NCBI GenBank assembly: GCA_052387735.1
Contig: JBQTIW010000299.1
Coordinates: forward strand, 1 to 11,741
Source: RBC101 sp052387735
Lineage (GTDB): Bacteria; Gemmatimonadota; Gemmatimonadetes; Gemmatimonadales; Gemmatimonadaceae
Direction of reading: 5' to 3'
DNA: 11,741 nucleotides
The notes beneath the pieces were generated by a model. It was given only the letters and a program-made list of their open reading frames with translations. It had not been told where the DNA came from and ran no database searches. The translations under genes were made by a program, and so were the position numbers. Of the stretch, positions 6,547-11,741 are shown in pieces; position 1 is the stretch's first letter; each line of letters opens with the position of its first letter.

Positions 6547-8574
6547 ATGGCCACGTCTCCCCCGCCTCCATCCCCGCGGGCACACCTCCCGCGCGGCCTC
6601 CACGATCTCGTCGTGGAGATGGCCATCGCTGTTCATAAGCGGTCAATCTATCCGCCGGGCCACCCGATCCTCGATGGGGCCTCCGAGTCCGTCCACGCCC
6701 GGCTTGCCGCGCTGCTGCAGACGCAGGAGGACCTGTCGGTCGGCGTTGCGGACCGGCAACTGGTGATCGACGGGATCGCGACCGAGGATGACCATCCGCT
6801 CGCGGAGTTCGCGGCACGACTGGCCGGTCACCAGGTCGGCGCCGTGCGGATCGTCCCCGGTGTGACCAGAGACGAGCTGGACGCCCTCCTCGGTGCCGTG
6901 TCGCTGGCGGCTGACGAAACGGTCGAGCCGTTAGGCCGGCGCGGCGATGCCAGTTCGGCCCACATTACGGTATTCCCGATCGCCTTCGAGCGACTGGGGA
7001 TGTTGTCGGGGGACCATGCCGCGATCGCGTCGGGACACGAAGACGTCACCTGGCGCGCGCTCGCGGCGGCGGCGATGGGCGGAGCGGCCATGGATGGGGA
7101 TGCGCTTGACCCTCGCCGGATCGCCGCGGCGATCGATGCCGGCTCCGGAGACGCGGCGTTCGACCAGGCGGTGATCGAGCGCCTCTCCAGCATGCTCGAT
7201 GAGCTGAGCGCTCGCGGCGCCTTCGTGCCCGTGGCGCAACGGCAACGCCTCTCGGACCTGGTGGCGAACATCGGTGCGCGTGCGCTGACCCGCCTCCTCG
7301 ACGTTGGTGGATCGCAGCGGAGCGAGCGCGTGGTGCGCACGGCCAACGATGTCCTGGGAACGCGCGCGGTGATCGAGCTGGTGCGGGCCGCCTCCAGCAC
7401 CGACGCGGTGTCGATCTCCGGCTCGATGTTGCGGATGCTGCAGAAGCTCTCGTCGCACACGCAGCTCCCCGGCGCGCGCGGAGGTGATGCCGAGCGGGTG
7501 CTGCGGATGTCCATCCGGCGTTTGCTCGACGGCTGGGCGCTGGACAATCCGAATCCCGAGATGTACGAGCGGGTGCTGGAGGATGCTGCCGCACCGGCCG
7601 CGCGTCGTGTCGCTGACCTGCGCCACGACGTCGCCGAACCGGAGCGCATGGTCGACCTGGCCATCGAGACGCAGTACGTCGGGCCCACCGCCGAGGCGGC
7701 GGTAGGCAGACTGGCCATCCGCGATGGGATCGCCGGCGTGCTCGAGCGACTCCAGCTGTACGCGCCGAGCTCCGCTCGCGAACTGCTCGTGGACCGGCTC
7801 CTGAACGAGGCGTCCCTGCGCGAGTATCTCGCGCAGGACGCCCTCGACGTTCCGCTGCTGCGCCAGGCCGTGGATCGCATGAAGGGGCGGGCCATCGCTC
7901 CGCTCCTTGCCGCCCTCGATCGTCGCCCCGATGGCGACGCGCCGCCGCTGGCCGAGTTGCTGGCCCGCGTCGGGTGGGACGTGCTGGAACCGTTAGGTGT
8001 GTACATCGCGTCGGCGAGTCCGCGCATGATGCGGCACCTGGTGACAGTCTTCGACCGCCTCGACGCCTGGCCTCCGCAGACTGATCCGGCCAGCTACGCG
8101 ACACACGTCGACGTTCTGGTGCGCCGTGAGGCCATCAAGTTCATGCTGAAGGGCGCGGGGACGCGCGAAGCCGGTGTGATCGCCGCGCTCCGCGATCTTG
8201 ACGTGCGGATCTTCAGTCTGGGGTTGCACGCGGCGTCGCGTGACTGTTCGCTTGCGGCGGCGCGCCTGACGATGGCGCGCTATTCGGATCCCATGCTCGC
8301 TCCCGAGCTCCGCGTCCGCGCGATTCGCGCCGTCGGGGCGAGCGGACAGGACGAGGCCCTGAGCTGGCTCGGTGCGCTCGTCATCACGCGCCGCTGGATC
8401 CTGGGTTCCCCGCGCCTGCGAAAGGCATCACCCGAGACGCTCGAAGCAGTGGTGGCCATCTCGACCAACTTCCCCGGGGCCGATCTCGCGCGACAGGTCT
8501 CGCAGCTGGCGGCCGACAGCCGGATGCCGGAGTACCGGCGTGCCGTGGCCCGCGCAAAACTGAACGTGGCATGA
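6547..8574 (+). CDS. HEAT-like alpha-solenoid protein with an N-terminal GHP-motif domain, function unknown
   Basis: The 675-residue protein has no signal peptide or membrane helix. Residues about 20-120 form a small domain (KRSIYPPGHP at 31-40, a strand pair near VADRQLVIDG, and VPGVTRDELDALL at 103-115). This domain aligns almost without gaps to the start of the next gene's HD-GYP protein. From about residue 205 the protein is mostly helical and built of loosely repeated helix pairs. Units such as VRREAIKFMLKGAGTREAGV, ALRDLDVRIFSLGLHAAS and LRVRAIRAVGASGQDEALSW look like HEAT repeats, so a protein-binding solenoid is the likely role. No catalytic motif is visible. I chose the ATG at 6547; the open frame reaches 6439 but lies over the intergenic hairpin region. 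The stop overlaps the next ATG (ATGA, 8571-8574), implying coupled translation and a shared job with the HD-GYP protein. Confidence 0.82.
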   Translation: MATSPPPPSPRAHLPRGLHDLVVEMAIAVHKRSIYPPGHPILDGASESVHARLAALLQTQEDLSVGVADRQLVIDGIATEDDHPLAEFAARLAGHQVGAVRIVPGVTRDELDALLGAVSLAADETVEPLGRRGDASSAHITVFPIAFERLGMLSGDHAAIASGHEDVTWRALAAAAMGGAAMDGDALDPRRIAAAIDAGSGDAAFDQAVIERLSSMLDELSARGAFVPVAQRQRLSDLVANIGARALTRLLDVGGSQRSERVVRTANDVLGTRAVIELVRAASSTDAVSISGSMLRMLQKLSSHTQLPGARGGDAERVLRMSIRRLLDGWALDNPNPEMYERVLEDAAAPAARRVADLRHDVAEPERMVDLAIETQYVGPTAEAAVGRLAIRDGIAGVLERLQLYAPSSARELLVDRLLNEASLREYLAQDALDVPLLRQAVDRMKGRAIAPLLAALDRRPDGDAPPLAELLARVGWDVLEPLGVYIASASPRMMRHLVTVFDRLDAWPPQTDPASYATHVDVLVRREAIKFMLKGAGTREAGVIAALRDLDVRIFSLGLHAASRDCSLAAARLTMARYSDPMLAPELRVRAIRAVGASGQDEALSWLGALVITRRWILGSPRLRKASPETLEAVVAISTNFPGADLARQVSQLAADSRMPEYRRAVARAKLNVA

Positions 8575-9764
8575 ACGACGTCGTCCGCTACCTGACGTCT
8601 CTGGCCCAGGCGCTGGCAAAGATGTCGCTCTACGCCGAGGGACATCCTTCGCGCGGGCGGGCGGCCGATTCCTCCTTTGACCTGCTCCACACGCTTCAGC
8701 TGGTGGACGCGCATCCGACGTTTTCGTTCCTCAGTGGCGAAGTCGTATATGGGTCACGCCCCATTCGCGAGCTGCACGGCTGGGACTGGGCCCGGAAGCT
8801 GTCCGCGGTTGGAGTGCAGCGGCTCGAGTTCGGGCCTCACGTTGATCGCGAGGAGTATCGCGCCTTCCTGAACGACGTGCTGGAGCGCCTCGCCGTGCCG
8901 CGCTCGGGAGTGCAGCGTGTGGAGCCGCGGACCCCTGTGGGCGGCACGGAATACATCAAGTTTGGCGCGGTCGGCGTCCGCGGCGATCGCCCGGATGATG
9001 ACTTCGCGTCTGGGGAGAGCTCGGACGGCGACGCGACGTGTGACTTGACCGAAGAGGCCGACGCCGTGGACTGGGTACACGAGGAGGTGGCGGCGAATCA
9101 CAACCTCCCGGTCGCCGAAGCCGAAACCGTGGTGCATACGCTGGCCACGGCGATGCACGCTGGCCAGCGCATCCTGCTGCCGTTGCTCACCCTCAAGGAG
9201 TTCGACCAGTACACGACCACGCATGCGCTCAATGTGGCCGTGCTGGCGATGGCCCTGGCGGAGCACCTCGGTCTCTCCGCGCGAGAAGTCCGGATGTACG
9301 GGATGACCGGTCTGCTCCACGACCTCGGCAAGGTGAAGGTGCCGCTCGACGTGTTGCGCAAGCCCGGCGTGCTCGATCCGCTCGAGCTGGAACAGATACG
9401 GCGACACCCGCAGGAAGGCGCCCGAATGATACTCGAGCACGACAGCCGGCTGGAGCTGTGTGCGGTGGTGGCCTTTGAGCGCCACATCATGATCGATGGC
9501 GGAGGCTACCTCCGCCGGCAGCGGCGGTGCGACTGCCATCACGCGAGCATGCTGGTGCACGTCTGCGATGTGTTCGACGCCCTGCGGACAAACCGCCCGT
9601 ACCGTGTGGCCTGGGAGACGAACGGAATCCTCGAGTACCTGGCGCAGCGGGCGGGCAAGGAATTCGAGCCGACGGCGACGAACGCGTTCCTCGACATGAT
9701 GGCGACGTACGAGCTGCGGATGGCGCGGGCGGCGGCGATCGATGGAGAGGCCACGACGGTCTAG
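8571..9764 (+). CDS. HD-GYP-type phosphohydrolase with degenerate signature, fused to an N-terminal GHP-motif domain
   Basis: The 397-residue protein is probably cytoplasmic. Residues about 5-110 match the N-terminal domain of the upstream solenoid protein (KMSLYAEGHP at 17-26; GPHVDREEYRAFL at 88-100). An acidic linker follows (about 140-170), then an HD-GYP domain from about 185 to 380. Kept: H218 (THALNVAVLAMALAEHLG), H250-D251 in LLHDLGK, H279 in RRHPQEGARMI, H305, D309, D333/D336 and the NRPYR end. Changed: where the family has HHExxDGxGYP, this protein has RHIMIDGGGYL, so the first H is R304, the E is I306 and the P is L314. HD-GYP enzymes hydrolyse cyclic di-GMP or related cyclic dinucleotides using a two- or three-metal site. 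With these changes activity may be altered or lost, and the protein could act as a binding or sensor partner. The ATG at 8571 overlaps the upstream stop. Confidence 0.88.
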   Translation: MNDVVRYLTSLAQALAKMSLYAEGHPSRGRAADSSFDLLHTLQLVDAHPTFSFLSGEVVYGSRPIRELHGWDWARKLSAVGVQRLEFGPHVDREEYRAFLNDVLERLAVPRSGVQRVEPRTPVGGTEYIKFGAVGVRGDRPDDDFASGESSDGDATCDLTEEADAVDWVHEEVAANHNLPVAEAETVVHTLATAMHAGQRILLPLLTLKEFDQYTTTHALNVAVLAMALAEHLGLSAREVRMYGMTGLLHDLGKVKVPLDVLRKPGVLDPLELEQIRRHPQEGARMILEHDSRLELCAVVAFERHIMIDGGGYLRRQRRCDCHHASMLVHVCDVFDALRTNRPYRVAWETNGILEYLAQRAGKEFEPTATNAFLDMMATYELRMARAAAIDGEATTV

Positions 9765-9799
9765 CAGTCCCATGCTTCCATTCGCAATGAAACGATGAC

Positions 9800-9821
9800 G
9801 CACCTGAGCACGAGCGGGTGC
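9800..9821 (+). other. small inverted repeat/hairpin just upstream of comM
   Basis: GCACCTG (9800-9806) can pair with CGGGTGC (9815-9821) through one G-T pair, leaving an 8-base loop. It lies in the 68-base gap between the HD-GYP stop and the ComM ATG and ends 11 bases before that ATG. It could terminate the upstream transcript or affect ComM translation, but the stem is short and may be chance in GC-rich DNA. Confidence 0.22.
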
Positions 9822-9832
9822 ATGCTGCGGCC

Positions 9833-11392
9833 ATGCTCGCCGCGGTTCGTTCTGCAGCTGTCCTCGGCATCGAGGCCTACGAGGTCACCGTCGAAGTCGA
9901 CGCGACGCGGGGCGCGCTCCCGCAATGGGTGATCGTTGGGCTGGCCGCGCACGCGGTGAAGGAGAGCAGGGAGCGGGTGTCCGCAGCGCTCGCCAACTCC
10001 GGCTTCATCCTTCCGCCGCGCCGTTACACGGTGAACCTGGCCCCCGCCGATCAGAAGAAGGACGGCACGGCCTTCGACCTGCCCATCGCGCTGGGGGTGC
10101 TCGTGGCCACCGGACAGCTGCCGCCGGACGCCGTGGCCGGCGTGGCCGCGTTAGGCGAGCTCGGGCTCGATGGCAGCGTGCGCGGCGTACGCGGGGTCCT
10201 GCCGGTGGCGATGCGCGTCGGCCGAGGGGCCCCTCCCATCGCGCTCATCGTACCTCCGGCCAACGCGCGAGAGGCGCGCCTGGTGAGCGGGCTCGAGCTG
10301 TGGACGCCGTCGACGCTACGGGACCTCGTCACGGCCCTGACCGATCGCGGGAAGCGCGCACAGCTTCGCGCGCCTGAGACCGACATCACGTCGTCGGTGC
10401 ATGCGGCGACGGAGCAGGTGGACCTGGCCGACGTTGCCGGGCAAGCTACGGCCAAACGTTCGCTCGAAATCGCGGCCGCCGGGGGCCACGCGCTGCTCAT
10501 GGTGGGCCCCCCCGGTGCGGGAAAGACCATGCTTGCACGCCGCCTGCCGACCATTCTCCCGCCGCTCAGCGACAGCGAAGCGCTCGAAGTGCTGGCGATT
10601 CAGTCCGTCGCCGGTGTCATCGCAACATCGGGATTGCATCACGTGAGCCGTCCGTTTCGCGCGCCGCACCACTCGTTGTCGGTCGCCGCGCTGATCGGCG
10701 GAGGGAGCAATCCGCGTCCCGGCGAGGTGAGCCTCGCGCATCATGGCGTTCTCTTCCTGGACGAGCTGCAGGAAATGCCGCGCGCCAGGCTGGATGCCCT
10801 GCGGCAGCCCATGGAAGACGGCCGAGTGCTCATTTCGCGTGCCCAGCACTCGGTGGCGTTTCCCGCACAGTTCGCGCTCGTGGGCGCGATGAACCCCTGT
10901 CCGTGCGGATTTGCCGGAGATCCGTCGCGCACCTGCACCTGCGCCGCGGCCGACGTGCTGAAACACCGTTCGCGTGTGTCGGGTCCGCTGGCGGATCGTA
11001 TCGATATGACGGTGCATGTACCGGCGGTCTCGCTGCAGGCACTCAACTCGCGTCAGATGTCGACCTCCTCGGCCACCACGCGCGATCGTGTCGTGCGGGC
11101 GAGAGAGTTGCAACGGGAGCGCTTCCGTACCGTGTCTGGCGTTAGGTGCAACGGGCAGGCCAGCGGCCGTTGGATCGATGCCAATACGTGCGTCGCCGCC
11201 GATGCGCGAGCGCTGCTCGTGGCCTCCGCCGAGCGAGCCGGCTTTTCCGCACGGGGGTTTCACCGCGTGCTCAAGGTGGCGCGGACGATCGCCGATCTGG
11301 ACGAGAGCGGCGAGGTCCGTCGCGCGCATGTGGGAGAGGCCGTCTATTTCCGTTCGGCGGCGCGGCTGCCGCCGGTCGAGGAGGTTGCCTAG
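9833..11392 (+). CDS. comM: ComM/YifB-family AAA+ ATPase (Mg-chelatase-like)
   Basis: The 519-residue protein has the usual family length and order. It has an N-terminal Lon-protease-like/ChlI fold (about 1-170; MLAAVRSAAVLGIEAYEV, IVGLAAHAVKESRERV, ALANSGF), the AAA+ core, and a C-terminal Mg_chelatase_C domain (FSARGFHRVLKVARTIADL). The ATPase motifs are Walker A GPPGAGKTM (K231) and Walker B VLFLDEL (D310, E311). A CxC...CxC set (C356, C358, C368, C370) in NPCPCGF...TCTC is typical of the family and may bind zinc. The segment FRAPHHSLSVAALIGGG is also diagnostic. In Vibrio cholerae ComM is a hexameric branch-migration helicase that promotes integration of DNA in natural transformation; YifB is the E. 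coli name. I chose the ATG at 9833 because MLAxVRSAA matches family starts; a GTG at 9818 would add five residues. larE begins 9 bases after the stop. Confidence 0.93.
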   Translation: MLAAVRSAAVLGIEAYEVTVEVDATRGALPQWVIVGLAAHAVKESRERVSAALANSGFILPPRRYTVNLAPADQKKDGTAFDLPIALGVLVATGQLPPDAVAGVAALGELGLDGSVRGVRGVLPVAMRVGRGAPPIALIVPPANAREARLVSGLELWTPSTLRDLVTALTDRGKRAQLRAPETDITSSVHAATEQVDLADVAGQATAKRSLEIAAAGGHALLMVGPPGAGKTMLARRLPTILPPLSDSEALEVLAIQSVAGVIATSGLHHVSRPFRAPHHSLSVAALIGGGSNPRPGEVSLAHHGVLFLDELQEMPRARLDALRQPMEDGRVLISRAQHSVAFPAQFALVGAMNPCPCGFAGDPSRTCTCAAADVLKHRSRVSGPLADRIDMTVHVPAVSLQALNSRQMSTSSATTRDRVVRARELQRERFRTVSGVRCNGQASGRWIDANTCVAADARALLVASAERAGFSARGFHRVLKVARTIADLDESGEVRRAHVGEAVYFRSAARLPPVEEVA

Positions 11393-11395
11393 CTT
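11390..11395 (+). promoter_or_regulatory. candidate -10 box (TAGCTT) overlapping the comM stop codon, before larE
   Basis: TAGCTT uses the TAG stop codon of comM as its first three bases and lies 6 bases before the larE ATG. Its placement matches the box at 202-207. It could give a leaderless larE transcript in addition to read-through from comM. No -35 element is recognised. Confidence 0.28.
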
Positions 11396-11401
11396 TGGGT
11401 C

Positions 11402-11741
11402 ATGGCCGCTGCATCCCGTCTTCTCCTCGCCGACCGCTCCGCCTCGGACCTCCTGGCGGGGGCGCTCGACAAGGAGCACGCCCTGCGCGAGTGGTTGCGG
11501 GACGCGGGGTCGGCACTCCTCGGCTTCAGCGGCGGCGTGGATTCGGCCTACCTCGCCTGCGTCGCGCTCGAAACGTTAGGCGCAGAGCGCATGCTGGCAG
11601 TGCTCGGACGCTCGGCGTCGTATCCGGTCGCCCAGTGGGACAACGCACGCGACGTTGCGGCGCGCTTCGGCATTCCGCTCGTCGAGGTCGACACGCACGA
11701 GATCGCGGATGCGCGCTACGCCGCGAATCCGGTCAACCGCT
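11402..11741 (+). CDS. larE: LarE-like ATP-dependent sacrificial sulfur transferase, N-terminal part (truncated by window edge)
   Basis: The 113 visible residues carry the PP-loop ATP-pyrophosphatase motif SGGVDS at 43-48 within ALLGFSGGVDSAYLACVA, then an alpha/beta segment and HEIADARYAANPVNR. The latter matches the LarE pattern in which ELxDPxYxxNPxNR precedes a CYxCK sulfur-donor cysteine. That cysteine would lie just beyond the window. In Lactobacillus plantarum LarE donates sulfur from its own cysteine to build the nickel-pincer cofactor of lactate racemase; many relatives occur without lactate racemase, where some may use a [4Fe-4S] cluster instead. The ATG at 11402 gives about 15 more residues before the PP-loop than is usual, but no better start is seen. 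larE begins 9 bases after comM, so the two may be co-transcribed. The family call is good; which LarE type it is cannot be seen. Confidence 0.85.
   Translation, partial: MAAASRLLLADRSASDLLAGALDKEHALREWLRDAGSALLGFSGGVDSAYLACVALETLGAERMLAVLGRSASYPVAQWDNARDVAARFGIPLVEVDTHEIADARYAANPVNR

Noticed and set aside
6828..8027. Minus-strand open frame of 399 codons antisense to the HEAT-like gene
   Set aside because: Low-complexity Ser/Arg/Ala translation with no recognisable fold; the plus strand encodes a coherent helical protein coupled to the next gene.
10316..11479. Minus-strand open frame of 387 codons antisense to comM and larE
   Set aside because: It crosses two well-identified plus-strand genes and has an Arg/His/Gly-rich shadow composition.
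1..11741. CRISPR array, tRNA/rRNA gene, insertion sequence or phage attachment site
   Set aside because: No regularly spaced direct repeats, no cloverleaf or rRNA-like segment, no transposase or integrase motif, and no terminal inverted repeats were found by eye; gene content and composition are uniform across the window.

Overview
The window is a gene-dense piece of bacterial chromosome, about two-thirds G+C by eye, with short intergenic gaps, several 4-base start/stop overlaps, and no IS element, tRNA, rRNA or CRISPR array. Composition, tandem DinB-family genes, starts without Shine-Dalgarno sequences and TANNNT boxes 6-8 bases before some ATGs suggest a high-GC, possibly soil or aquatic lineage. 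Gemmatimonadota is my best guess. It is an inference, not shown by any marker gene.

Layout. (1) Positions 1-167, minus strand: the N-terminus of a SulP anion transporter. (2) Positions 215 to about 1690, plus strand: a tightly overlapping set of two DinB-family metalloproteins and an ACT-domain protein. The ACT reading frame has no stop at the end of the domain and runs on to 1991, antisense to the next gene. (3) Positions 1698-4422, minus strand: a soluble GAF-PAS-GAF sensor histidine kinase and, upstream of it, a small very hydrophobic protein with a proline every 11 residues. (4) Positions 4569-6422, plus strand: a complete MsbA-type ABC exporter half-transporter, followed by a strong hairpin. 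(5) Positions 6547-9764, plus strand: two translationally coupled genes, a HEAT-like alpha-solenoid protein and an HD-GYP protein with a degenerate signature. They share a related N-terminal domain of about 85 residues. (6) Positions 9833-11741, plus strand: a ComM/YifB AAA+ ATPase, then the start of larE, a PP-loop sulfur transferase.

How the genes fit together. The clearest candidate for something undescribed is the HEAT-like/HD-GYP pair. Its shared N-terminal domain and ATGA overlap suggest one signalling module whose catalytic half may be altered, because two metal-site positions and the GYP proline are replaced. ComM is known in other bacteria as a branch-migration motor for natural transformation. 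The window also carries a coding-strand-biased octamer, CGTTAGGY, that captures nearly all the rare TTA leucine codons. Whether the octamer has any role in DNA uptake, chromosome orientation or translation cannot be told from this window.
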